From Rubellimicrobium sp. CFH 75288 (GTDB taxonomy: Bacteria; Pseudomonadota; Alphaproteobacteria; Rhodobacterales; Rhodobacteraceae): 64,000 nt of DNA. The notes below the pieces were generated by a model. It made no database searches. It had not been told where the DNA came from and was given only the letters and a program-made list of their open reading frames with translations. Every line of letters starts with the position of its first letter. Position 1 is the first letter of the stretch. Made by a program: the position numbers and the translations under genes. Location of the stretch: the NCBI RefSeq assembly GCF_009904055.1, contig NZ_WYDP01000001.1, positions 372,001 to 436,000 of the forward strand. Reading direction: 5' to 3'. Shown here piece by piece: positions 1-9,651 of this stretch.

Positions 1-816
1 AACCGCGCCCGCCTGCGCGCCGCGCGCGAGGAGGTGGCGACGGGCGCCATCTCCGGCCCCGTGGGCACCTTCGCCAGCATCGACCCCGCGGTGGAGGCCC
101 ATGTCTGCGAACGGATGGGCCTGCGGCCCGAGCCGATCAGCACGCAGGTCATCCCGCGCGACCGGCACGCGATGTTCTTCGCCACGCTGGGCGTCATCGC
201 CTCGGGGATCGAGAACGTCGCCACCGAGATCCGACACATGCAGCGCAGCGAGGTGATGGAGGCGGAGGAATACTTCGCGCCCGGCCAGAAGGGCTCCTCG
301 GCCATGCCGCACAAGCGCAACCCGGTCCTGACCGAGAATCTCACGGGGCTCGCCCGGCTGATCCGTTCGGCGGTGGTGCCCGCGCTCGAGAACGTGGCGC
401 TCTGGCACGAGCGCGACATCAGCCATTCCTCGGTCGAGCGGGGCATCGCGCCGGATGCGACCATCCATCTCGACTTCGCGCTGCACCGTCTGGCCGGCGT
501 CATCGAGAAGCTGGTCGTCTATCCCGAACGGATGCAGGCCAATCTGGAACGCTTCCGCGGGCTCGTCCACAGCCAGCGGGTTCTGCTCGCGCTCACGCAG
601 GCCGGGCTGACGCGCGAGGACGCCTATGCGGCGGTCCAGCGCAATGCCATGCGCGCCTGGGAGGGGGAGGCGGACTTCAAGGCCCTGCTGCTCGCCGATC
701 CGGAGGTCGCGGGCGCGCTGGGCCGCGACGGGGTGGAGGCGCTGTTCGACCTCGGCCACCATCTGCGCCATGTGGACACGATCTTCGAACGGGTCTTCGG
801 CAGCGCCGACGCCTGA
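1..816 (+). CDS. purB: Adenylosuccinate lyase, C-terminal part (5' end outside window)
   Basis: The reading frame is open from base 1, so the N-terminus lies upstream of the window; about 271 residues are visible of a usual length near 435. The fumarase/aspartase superfamily signature SSAMPHKRNP, the flexible catalytic loop, is intact at bases 294-324, followed by the helical C-terminal domain. The enzyme cleaves adenylosuccinate to AMP and fumarate and the SAICAR intermediate to AICAR in purine synthesis. It ends in TGA at 814-816, six bases from the convergent stop of the LuxR-type gene. Family assignment is secure. Confidence 0.95.
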   Translation, partial: NRARLRAAREEVATGAISGPVGTFASIDPAVEAHVCERMGLRPEPISTQVIPRDRHAMFFATLGVIASGIENVATEIRHMQRSEVMEAEEYFAPGQKGSSAMPHKRNPVLTENLTGLARLIRSAVVPALENVALWHERDISHSSVERGIAPDATIHLDFALHRLAGVIEKLVVYPERMQANLERFRGLVHSQRVLLALTQAGLTREDAYAAVQRNAMRAWEGEADFKALLLADPEVAGALGRDGVEALFDLGHHLRHVDTIFERVFGSADA

Positions 817-821
817 GCGCG

Positions 822-1499
822 TCAGATCAGCCGGAGCGCGGCGGCGCGCGAGATCGCCTCGGGGCCGGTCTTGGCCTCGAGCTTGACGCGGGCGCTGCGC
901 AGGCGCTGCTTGATCGCCCCTTCCGAGACGCCGAGCTGCCAGGCGATCTGCTTGAGCCGCTGGCCCGAGCGGACGAGGCGCAGCGCCTCCACCTCGGCGG
1001 GGGTGATGTTGACGGGCGGCCGCAGGGCCGCATGGCGGGTCTGGACCGCAACCTCCAGCGCCAGGATCTCGACGTCGCGGAATTCCCGGTCGGGCCGGAC
1101 GAAGCTGCCGATGCTGCGCTCGCCCGTGGCCGGATCGAGCACGGAGACGGCGGCCCCGAAGCGCAGGCCGAAAGAGGCGGCCTCGGCCAGAAGGCCGTGG
1201 GGATCCTCGTCGCGCAGATCGCTCCAGCGGATGGTGCCCTGCGTCGCGAAGGCCCAGCGCATGACCGGATCGTGGAGCATGTAGCCCCGCCGCGTGTAGA
1301 CGGAGACCCACTCCGCCGGAAGGGCGATCACCTCCTCCATCGGCAGGGCAAAGCCCACGCGGTAGGCCAGGTAATGCCCGCCCGGTGCGAGGGCGGCGAT
1401 GTCCGCACCGGACCCGCCCGGCGCCGTCCCGAGGGGAGCGTCGTGCCTTCCGCTCGTTTCGAACCGTTCCAAGCTCATCGGCCGTGCCTTGTTTCGCAT
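822..1499 (-). CDS. LuxR-family transcriptional regulator with autoinducer-binding-like domain (solo)
   Basis: About 225 residues. The N-terminal two thirds resemble the autoinducer-binding domain, with a YxxxxxxMLHDPVMRWA stretch typical of LuxR ligand pockets. The last 62 residues are a LuxR-type helix-turn-helix (TPAEVEALR, then QIAWQLGVSEGAIKQRL). I place the start at the ATG at 1499 because a GGGGGA ribosome-binding site lies about 9 bases upstream; an ATG at 1550 has none, and an ATG at 1478 is also possible. No luxI synthase gene is nearby, so it is an orphan receptor on this evidence. Ligand and targets cannot be read from the sequence. Confidence 0.85.
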   Translation of the reverse strand: MRNKARPMSLERFETSGRHDAPLGTAPGGSGADIAALAPGGHYLAYRVGFALPMEEVIALPAEWVSVYTRRGYMLHDPVMRWAFATQGTIRWSDLRDEDPHGLLAEAASFGLRFGAAVSVLDPATGERSIGSFVRPDREFRDVEILALEVAVQTRHAALRPPVNITPAEVEALRLVRSGQRLKQIAWQLGVSEGAIKQRLRSARVKLEAKTGPEAISRAAALRLI

Positions 1500-1653
1500 G
1501 TGAGCATATCCCCCGTCCCGGCCCGGGGGCAACGACTGATGCGCCGTCATGGTTGCAGCCCCGAGGACATCACCGCTCCGTGATGGGCCGGCCGTTTGGC
1601 GAACGGGACCGCCATGCTAGGTTCCGTTGCGTCACAAGCCGGGAGACCGTCCG

Positions 1654-1809
1654 ATGAAGCGCGTGGCCTTTGTCCTCCTTCTCAGCATGGCGCCCCTGTC
1701 CGCCTGGGCCGCCGGCTGCACCCGCGGCCAGGAACAGGCCATGACCTGCGCCGAGGGGACCGTCTGGGACCCGCAGACTGCCACCTGCGTGCCGGTCGTG
1801 ACGGGCTGA
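1654..1809 (+). CDS. Small secreted cysteine-containing protein (CBM14-like)
   Basis: Fifty-one residues. The start at 1654 has a GGGAGA ribosome-binding site 8 bases upstream. A signal peptide (about residues 1-20, ending AWAAG) precedes a mature part of only about 30 residues with three cysteines in the order C-TRGQEQAMT-C-AEGTVWDPQTAT-C. That spacing recalls half of a peritrophin-A/CBM14 chitin-binding fold, but it is too short for a full module. Related tiny proteins occur next to purB in Rhodobacterales, from memory. Function unknown; periplasmic or secreted. Confidence 0.65.
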   Translation: MKRVAFVLLLSMAPLSAWAAGCTRGQEQAMTCAEGTVWDPQTATCVPVVTG

Positions 1810-1831
1810 GACCGGTTCCGGCCGGGGCGCC

Positions 1832-1847
1832 TTAACCCGATCTCAAC
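1832..1847 (+). promoter_or_regulatory. Candidate CtrA-binding site upstream of fliG
   Basis: The sequence reads TTAA-CCCGATC-TCAAC, one mismatch from the CtrA consensus TTAA-N7-TTAAC, and lies 45 bases before the fliG start codon. It matches the box before the TM2 gene at 14 of 16 positions. CtrA control of flagellar genes is well established in alphaproteobacteria. The match and spacing are seen; binding is inferred. Confidence 0.6.
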
Positions 1848-1891
1848 CTCCGGCGGCGAATCTGGCGGGGCTCCACCCCGGACGATTCGCG

Positions 1892-2929
1892 ATGGCCCCT
1901 TCTTCCGCCGCCCCCTGCCCCGACGCGATCCCCCCGTTGCGCAAGGCGGCGATCGTGGTCCAGTTCCTCGCGGGGGACGGGCGCCGGCTGCCGCTCGACG
2001 CCCTGAGCGAGGAGGCGCAGGTTGCCCTCGCGCGGGCAGTGGCGGCGCTAGGCGTGGTGGATCGCGGGGAGCTCGATGCCGTCCTGGCCGAGTTCGCGGA
2101 CCGGCTGGACGGGATTGGGCTTGCCGCCCCGCGCGGGGCGGAGGCGGCGATCGCCGCTCTGGGCGACGCGATCAGCCAGGGCGCGGCCCGCCGCCTGCGG
2201 GGCGAGCCTTCGGGCGCCGCGCCGGACCCGTGGGGGGCGCTGGCGGCCCTCCCCCCTGCGGATCTGGCGCGCGCCCTGACGGGCGAGGCGGTGGAGGTGG
2301 CGGCCATCGCCCTGTCGCGGCTTCCGCCGGCCGGCGCCTCCGCGGCGCTGGCCCTGATCCCCGGAGAGCGCGCGCGCCGCATCGCCCATGCGATCGGCCG
2401 CACGGCACGGGTGGCACCCGATGCGGTGGCCCGGCTGGGCGCCACGCTGGCGGCGGAGCATGCGACCCCCTCCGCCGCGGCCTTTGCCGCCCCGCCCGGC
2501 GTGCGCCTGGGCTCCATCCTGAACGCCGCGCCCGCCGCCTCTCGCGAGGCGCTGCTCGATGGGCTGGAGGCGGAGGACGGCGCCTTCGCCGCGGATGTCC
2601 GCCGCGCCCTGTTCACCTTCGGGCACATCCCGCGCCGCCTGCGGGCCGAGGACGTGCCCCGCGTGCTGCGCGGGCTGGAGGGACGCCGCACGGCGCTCGC
2701 GCTCGCCGCCGCGCGGACCGGTCCCCCGCCCGAGGCCGAGGCGGCCGAGTTCCTGCTCGGGGCCCTGCCCCAGCGGCTGGCGGACACCATCCGCGAGGAG
2801 ATGGCCGGGCTCGGCCGCTGGCGCGCGGCGGACGGGGATGCCGCCAAGGCGGAGCTGATCGCCGCCATCCGGGCCCGGGCCGAGGCGGGCGAGATCGCGC
2901 TGCGCCCCCCCGACGAGGAGGAGGAGTAG
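1892..2929 (+). CDS. fliG: Flagellar motor switch protein FliG, divergent Rhodobacterales type
   Basis: 345 residues, the usual FliG length. The N-terminal region carries the KAAIVVQFL and EEAQVALARAV patterns of FliG-N. The C-terminal part has FTFGHIPRRL and PQRLADTIREEM, which correspond to the FliG-C torque helix region and the conserved (S/P)-x-R-x-x-x-x-I-R-E-E motif. FliG sits at the base of the flagellar rotor and transmits torque from the stators. It stands alone here, with no other flagellar gene in the window. A CtrA-like box lies 45 bases upstream. The ribosome-binding site is weak. The protein is Ala/Arg-rich and ends in an acidic EEEE tail. Confidence 0.8.
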   Translation: MAPSSAAPCPDAIPPLRKAAIVVQFLAGDGRRLPLDALSEEAQVALARAVAALGVVDRGELDAVLAEFADRLDGIGLAAPRGAEAAIAALGDAISQGAARRLRGEPSGAAPDPWGALAALPPADLARALTGEAVEVAAIALSRLPPAGASAALALIPGERARRIAHAIGRTARVAPDAVARLGATLAAEHATPSAAAFAAPPGVRLGSILNAAPAASREALLDGLEAEDGAFAADVRRALFTFGHIPRRLRAEDVPRVLRGLEGRRTALALAAARTGPPPEAEAAEFLLGALPQRLADTIREEMAGLGRWRAADGDAAKAELIAAIRARAEAGEIALRPPDEEEE

Positions 2930-3193
2930 GCGTCCCCCCCCGCGAACCCCGTGGCCCCCGGGCCCCCCGCCGCCCCTCGCCCGCCCGGGGCCGGAACGCC
3001 CTCGCGCCCGCTGCGGGCGGGGCCTGCGCTGCGGGGCCGGGTCGGACGCGGGCCCCTCCGCTCGCCGGATCGGGGGCGCCCGTCCGCCAGCCGGACCCCG
3101 GCGGCGGAGCGCCCCGACCGCGCCGGGGGGTCCGGCCGCGGGTCCGGGCCGAGCCGCTTGGCTTTCGCCCCGCCCGCTCCTATGGCTCGGGTC
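2930..3193. other. Extremely GC-rich intergenic stretch between fliG and an acyltransferase gene
   Basis: Between 2941 and 3180 I count only about 30 A or T in 240 bases (near 88% GC), higher than the flanking genes. It has many runs of 4-6 G or C and open frames in several phases, but no recognisable protein, promoter or perfect hairpin with a U-tract. The open frames are what such composition produces by chance. Confidence 0.6.
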
Positions 3194-4114
3194 ATGGCGT
3201 CCCGCCCCGAACCCCCGCCCGCGGAGGGCGCCCGCTCTCCCACGCCGCTCGACCGGATCACGGACGGCGCGTTCCGCGCGCTCGTGGCAACGGCCCGGGC
3301 CATGCCCTTCGAGCGCCGGGTGCCGTTCATGGGCCGGGTCGCGCGCCTCGTCGCCGGACCGCTGGCAGGCTATCGTCGCCGCGCGCTCGAGAACCTCGCG
3401 CTGGTCTGGCCGGACAGGCCCGAGGCCGAGCGCCGCGCCATCGCGACCGCCTGCCTCGACAATTTCGGCCGCACGCTGATCGAGAACTATTCGCCCGACG
3501 AGTTCCGCCGCCACCTCGCCCGGACCGAGGCGAGGGGCGAGGGGCTGTCCGTCCTCGCCGAGGCCGTGGCCGCCCGGCGGCCGGTCATCATGGTCTCGGG
3601 CCATTTCGGCAATTACGAGGCGCCGCGGCACGTGCTGGCCCGGATGGGCTATTCCATCGCGGGCCTCTACAAGGACATGGCCAATCCCCTGTTCAACCGC
3701 CACTATGTCCGCACGCTCGAGGCCGTCTCGGGTCCGGTCTTCGCGCGGAGCGCGAAGGGCAATCTGGGCTTCGTGCGCTACATGGCGCGCGGCGGCGTGG
3801 CCGCGATCCTGTTCGACCTGCACGACGAGGCCGGACCGGCCATTCCCTTTCTGGGGCGCCCCGCGCGGACCGCGACCACGGCCGCGGATCTCGCGCTGCG
3901 CTTCCGGGCGCCGCTGATCCCGGCCTGGGGCATCCGTCTGCCCGACGGGCTGGGCTTCGCGATCGAGGTGGAGGCGCCGATCCCGCACACCGACCCGCTT
4001 GCCATGATGACGGACGCGACGCGCCGGCTCGAGGCGCGCATCCGCGCCCATCCCGACCAGTGGTTCTGGGTGCACCGGCGCTGGAAGGCGGCCCCCCCGC
4101 CGGCCGGAGTCTAG
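3194..4114 (+). CDS. Lysophospholipid acyltransferase, LpxL/HtrB family
   Basis: 306 residues from the ATG at 3194; an ATG at 3182 is equally possible because neither has a clear ribosome-binding site. The HxxxxE catalytic motif is visible as SGHFGNYE near residue 136, and FDLHDEAG takes the place of the DQ..NDG block of lipid A late acyltransferases. The C-terminal HPDQWFWVHRRWK is the family's typical end motif. The enzyme should add a secondary acyl chain to lipid A or act on a related lipid at the inner membrane. The substrate is not certain from sequence. It converges on the DUF1223 gene with a 3-base gap. Confidence 0.85.
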   Translation: MASRPEPPPAEGARSPTPLDRITDGAFRALVATARAMPFERRVPFMGRVARLVAGPLAGYRRRALENLALVWPDRPEAERRAIATACLDNFGRTLIENYSPDEFRRHLARTEARGEGLSVLAEAVAARRPVIMVSGHFGNYEAPRHVLARMGYSIAGLYKDMANPLFNRHYVRTLEAVSGPVFARSAKGNLGFVRYMARGGVAAILFDLHDEAGPAIPFLGRPARTATTAADLALRFRAPLIPAWGIRLPDGLGFAIEVEAPIPHTDPLAMMTDATRRLEARIRAHPDQWFWVHRRWKAAPPPAGV

Positions 4115-4117
4115 GCG

Positions 4118-4822
4118 TCACTCCTCGAGAAGGGCCGCCGCGCGGATGCGCCCGGGGCCGGGCTCCTGCAGCAGCACGGCCACCGGCCCCTCGCCGTCGA
4201 GCGGCACCTCGAGGGAGAGCGGCGCCCGCCCGTCCCATTCGCCGACCCGCTCCCAGGCGGTGACGATGTTGCTGTAGGCCACGGTCAGGCCCGCATTCTC
4301 GCCCCCGGTGATCTCCACTTCCTCGTGGGGATCGTAGCGCACCACATGGACGACGAGGGGCGGCACGGCCTCCCTCGCCTCGGCCTCGATCCGCAGCCGC
4401 CCCCCCTCGCGCGACAGGTGAAGGGCGACCGGCGTGGTCCGCCCGCCATGGGCATGGAGCCGCTCCATCACCGCGACGGCGTCGCCCCCCACCAGCCGGT
4501 CGGTGCCGCCCACGATGATCTGCGGCGTATAGACCATCCGCTCGCCGGCCGCGCGGGCATAGGCTTCCTGTCGTGCCGAGAAGGCGGGTGACGCAAAACT
4601 GTCGGGCCAGCCGATATAGTCCCAGTAATCGACATGGAGCGACAGCGCGATGATGCCGTCCATCTTGGCCAGTTCCGCCATCATCGCATCGGCCGGCGGA
4701 CAGGACGAACAGCCCTGCGAGGTGAACAGCTCCACCACCACGGGCAGGGGCGAATCCGCTCCGGCCGGGGGCGGCGCGAAGCTCGAAAGGGCTGCCAGGC
4801 CCATCGCCGGAAGGAGTCGCAT
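4118..4822 (-). CDS. DUF1223 family exported thioredoxin-fold protein
   Basis: 234 residues with a signal peptide (about 1-22). The ELFTSQGCSSCPPAD motif puts a CxxC pair at residues 38 and 41, the hallmark of DUF1223, and the following HVDYWDYIGWPD and YTPQIIVGG blocks are also family-typical. The fold is expected to be thioredoxin-like; enzymatic activity is not established. The reading frame stays open far upstream, antisense to acnA, but that extension is not coding. The ribosome-binding site is weak. It diverges from acnA across 231 bases. Confidence 0.85.
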   Translation of the reverse strand: MRLLPAMGLAALSSFAPPPAGADSPLPVVVELFTSQGCSSCPPADAMMAELAKMDGIIALSLHVDYWDYIGWPDSFASPAFSARQEAYARAAGERMVYTPQIIVGGTDRLVGGDAVAVMERLHAHGGRTTPVALHLSREGGRLRIEAEAREAVPPLVVHVVRYDPHEEVEITGGENAGLTVAYSNIVTAWERVGEWDGRAPLSLEVPLDGEGPVAVLLQEPGPGRIRAAALLEE

Positions 4823-4848
4823 GAACGGGTCCGTCGCCAGGGGTCGCT

Positions 4849-4862
4849 CCCGCTTAAGCGGG
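4849..4862. promoter_or_regulatory. 14-bp perfect palindrome between DUF1223 and acnA
   Basis: CCCGCTTAAGCGGG is its own reverse complement and lies in the divergent intergenic region, 27 bases before the DUF1223 start and about 190 before acnA. It could be an operator for a dimeric regulator or simply a stem in a leader transcript. No known operator consensus is claimed. Confidence 0.35.
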
Positions 4863-5053
4863 CGGCCTGCCAGGTGCCAATCAAGGCTTGTTGAGAGGCC
4901 GCCCCGGCCTGCGCAGAGCGCGCCGTCCTGCGGCAGATGCGCCACGCCCCCCTTCCCTTTTCGGTGTGCAATGGTATACCGCCGCCGAACCCGCCGCGCC
5001 GCCCGGCCATGCCGTCCGGCCCGACGCGACCTGCCAGCGCAAGGAGCCCGCCC

Positions 5054-7744
<2,691 letters not shown>

Positions 7745-7770
7745 GGTGGTGCGGCAGGCAGGCCACAGGG

Positions 7771-7790
7771 GGGGAGCCGCAGGGCTCCCC
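7771..7790 (+). terminator. Stem-loop downstream of acnA
   Basis: GGGGAGCC and GGCTCCCC form a perfect 8-bp stem around a 4-base loop, 26 bases after the acnA stop. An outer CCACA/TGTGG pairing (7763-7767 with 7799-7803) can extend it. There is no U-run, so termination is inferred from position and stability. Confidence 0.5.
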
Positions 7791-7810
7791 TCTCGCCGTG
7801 TGGGGCGCCG

Positions 7811-7839
7811 TTAACCGGATCTTAACGATTCCGTGGCAG
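7811..7839 (+). promoter_or_regulatory. Perfect CtrA box with putative -10, promoter of the TM2 gene
   Basis: TTAA-CCGGATC-TTAAC (7811-7826) is an exact match to the CtrA consensus. TGGCAG at 7834-7839 starts 12 bases after the start of the second half-site, the same offset as at 40752 and 57636, and is a plausible -10 element. The TM2 gene's GTG start is 26 bases beyond. Confidence 0.65.
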
Positions 7840-7865
7840 AAGGGGGTCGGAGACGGAGGGCGGCC

Positions 7866-8192
7866 GTGGCGTTGACGACCGAACAGATGATGCTGGTGGA
7901 ACAGCGGCTCGGCAACGACCGCAAGTCCGTGGGGGTGGCGTATCTCCTGTGGCTCTTCCTGTCGGGCCTCGGGGCGCACCGGTTCTATCTCGGGCGGCCG
8001 GGGACGGCAGTGGCGCAGATGGGGCTGTTCGTGCTGGGCTGGGTCCTGCTGGTGGTCGCGGTAGGGTTCGTGCTGCTGCTGGCCTGGGGCATCTGGGCGC
8101 TGATCGACGCCTTCCTGATCCCCGGCATGGTGGAGGAGGACACGCGCCGGCGGCGCGAGCGGCTGGTGGCGGACCTGCGCGCGGGCCTCTAG
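7866..8192 (+). CDS. TM2-domain membrane protein
   Basis: 108 residues from a GTG start preceded by GGAGGG; a GTG at 7833 in the same frame would overlap the putative -10 and is unlikely. The TM2 motif GAHRFYLG (36-43) sits after a first hydrophobic segment and is followed by two closely spaced transmembrane helices (about 51-67 and 68-83). A basic tail rich in Arg/Glu follows. The family is found across bacteria with no assigned function. A perfect CtrA box upstream suggests cell-cycle or motility-type control. Its stop overlaps that of ccmG by four bases (CTAG). Confidence 0.8.
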   Translation: MALTTEQMMLVEQRLGNDRKSVGVAYLLWLFLSGLGAHRFYLGRPGTAVAQMGLFVLGWVLLVVAVGFVLLLAWGIWALIDAFLIPGMVEEDTRRRRERLVADLRAGL

Positions 8193-8737
8193 CCCCCGGC
8201 CGCCGCCCGCTCGAGCGCCGGGCGCAGCCGCGTCTCGACCAGCTGCGGGGTCAGGGGAAAGGGCATCCGGTCCACCACGCGCCCGTCGCCCGCCAGAACA
8301 AAGGTCTCGGGCACGCCATAGGTGCCCCAGTCCACGCCAGCGCGGTTCGTCGCGTCCGCTCCCACTCCGACATAGGGATTGCCGAGTTCGGCCAGAAAGG
8401 CGAGCGAATCGGCCTGCCGGTCGCGCACGGCGATGCCGTAGATCGGCAGCCCCTCCCCGGCCAGGTCCACGAGGACGGGATGCTCGAGGCGGCAGGGCGC
8501 GCACCACGAGGCCCAGAAGTTCACGAGCTTCACCCGCCCGTCGGTCAGGACGGCCGGATCGAAGGGCGGATGGCCCGGCAGCGCCTCGAGCACCGGGGGC
8601 GGCGCCACCTGCCCGATCAGGGCCGAGGGCAGCTCCTGCGGACCCCGCTCGCGCGTGGCCATGCCGGCCGCGAACAGCCCGGCCATCGCGGCGAACACCA
8701 CGAGCGGCGCGAGCACGAGGGGAGAGACCCTAGCCAT
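8189..8737 (-). CDS. ccmG: Thiol:disulfide interchange protein CcmG/DsbE
   Basis: 182 residues: an N-terminal membrane anchor (about 6-26), then a thioredoxin fold with the WCAPC active site (Cys 79 and 82) and the cis-Pro loop GVPET at about 141-145. It keeps the CxxCH haem-binding cysteines of apocytochromes c reduced in the periplasm. It is the last gene of the yajC-sec-ccm run, overlapping ccmD by 8 bases. In R. capsulatus this gene is helX. Confidence 0.95.
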   Translation of the reverse strand: MARVSPLVLAPLVVFAAMAGLFAAGMATRERGPQELPSALIGQVAPPPVLEALPGHPPFDPAVLTDGRVKLVNFWASWCAPCRLEHPVLVDLAGEGLPIYGIAVRDRQADSLAFLAELGNPYVGVGADATNRAGVDWGTYGVPETFVLAGDGRVVDRMPFPLTPQLVETRLRPALERAAAGG

Positions 8738-8876
8738 CGCCGCGCTCCGCCCGCTCCATCTCGGCGCGCACGCGGCGCCAGCGGTACCAGCTCCAGCCCG
8801 TGATCGCGGCGAGCAGCGCCAGCGCCACCGCGTAGGAGGCGAGCACCGCGAAGGCGTAGGGTCCGAGATCGGGCAT
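8730..8876 (-). CDS. ccmD: Haem exporter protein CcmD
   Basis: A 48-residue single-pass membrane protein: LGPYAFAVLASYAVALALL forms the helix, followed by a basic cytoplasmic tail with YRWRRVRAE. This is the standard CcmD layout. Its ATG overlaps the ccmC stop (TGATG) and its 3' end overlaps ccmG. CcmD holds CcmE to the CcmABC haem-handling complex. The position between ccmC and ccmG supports the call as much as the short sequence does. Confidence 0.9.
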   Translation of the reverse strand: MPDLGPYAFAVLASYAVALALLAAITGWSWYRWRRVRAEMERAERGDG

Positions 8877-9610
8877 CAGGCCTCGAGCCTCCGGGCCCGC
8901 GCCTCGAGGGCGCGCATCCGGCGCAGGCGGATCTCCGTCCCCGTGCGCATGAACACGAGCGCGACGAACAGGAGCACGAAACCCGCGATGCAGACGAGAA
9001 GCGGGATCCAGAACACGTCGTGGATGTTCTCCTGCCGGTCGAGCGAGAGGGTGGCGCCCTGGTGCAGCCCCTGGTTCCAGAAGTTGACCGCATAGCGCGA
9101 CAGGAGCGCGAAGACCGAGCCCACGAGGCAGAGCATTCCCGTCAGATCCGCGGCCGTGTCGGGATCGGGGACCGCCTCCCACAGGGCGATGTAGCCGAGA
9201 TAGAACAGGAACAGGATCAGGAACGAGGTGAGCCGCGGGTCCCAGGCCCACCAGGTGCCCCACATGGGCTGGCCCCAGAGCGCGCCGGTCGCGAGTGCGA
9301 TCAGGGTGAAGGTGATCCCCACCGGAGCGGCTGCCTTGGCGGCGAGGGCCGAGACGTGGTGGCGCCGGATCAGCCAGACGAGCGAGGCGACCAGCATCAT
9401 GATCCAGGCGTTGATCGCCATCATCGCCGCCGGCACGTGGAGGAAGATGATCTTGACGGTCGAGCCCTGCCGGAAATCGTCGGGCGTCAGGAAGAACCCC
9501 CAGGCCAGCCCGACCGCGAGGCACAGCAGCGCGAGGCCCGACACCCAGGGGATGAGCGGGGTCGTGGTGTCGATGAACTTCTTGGGGTTGGCGTAGTCCC
9601 AGACCGACAT
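8876..9610 (-). CDS. ccmC: Haem exporter membrane protein CcmC
   Basis: 244 residues with six predicted membrane helices. The tryptophan-rich haem-handling signature WGTWWAWDPRLTS is at about 117-129, flanked by the conserved histidines (FLHVP near 58 and LHQG near 183). CcmC loads haem onto CcmE during cytochrome c maturation. It is 41 bases downstream of ccmB in the same operon. Confidence 0.96.
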   Translation of the reverse strand: MSVWDYANPKKFIDTTTPLIPWVSGLALLCLAVGLAWGFFLTPDDFRQGSTVKIIFLHVPAAMMAINAWIMMLVASLVWLIRRHHVSALAAKAAAPVGITFTLIALATGALWGQPMWGTWWAWDPRLTSFLILFLFYLGYIALWEAVPDPDTAADLTGMLCLVGSVFALLSRYAVNFWNQGLHQGATLSLDRQENIHDVFWIPLLVCIAGFVLLFVALVFMRTGTEIRLRRMRALEARARRLEA

Positions 9611-9651
9611 GGACCTTCTCTAGTCCCCCGCGCCGTCCGCCTCAACCGGGC

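Noticed and set aside
822-1550. Longer LuxR start at 1550
   Set aside because: No ribosome-binding site there, whereas ATG 1499 has GGGGGA at good distance.
1596-1620. A sigma-70 promoter (TTGGCG with CATGCT/TGCTAG) before the small secreted protein
   Set aside because: The spacer is only 11-13 bases, too short, and there is no TTAA half-site 12 bases before TGCTAG.
2048-4075. Long minus-strand frame across fliG and the acyltransferase gene
   Set aside because: Arg/Gly/Pro-rich translation without motifs, mirroring two real genes on the other strand.
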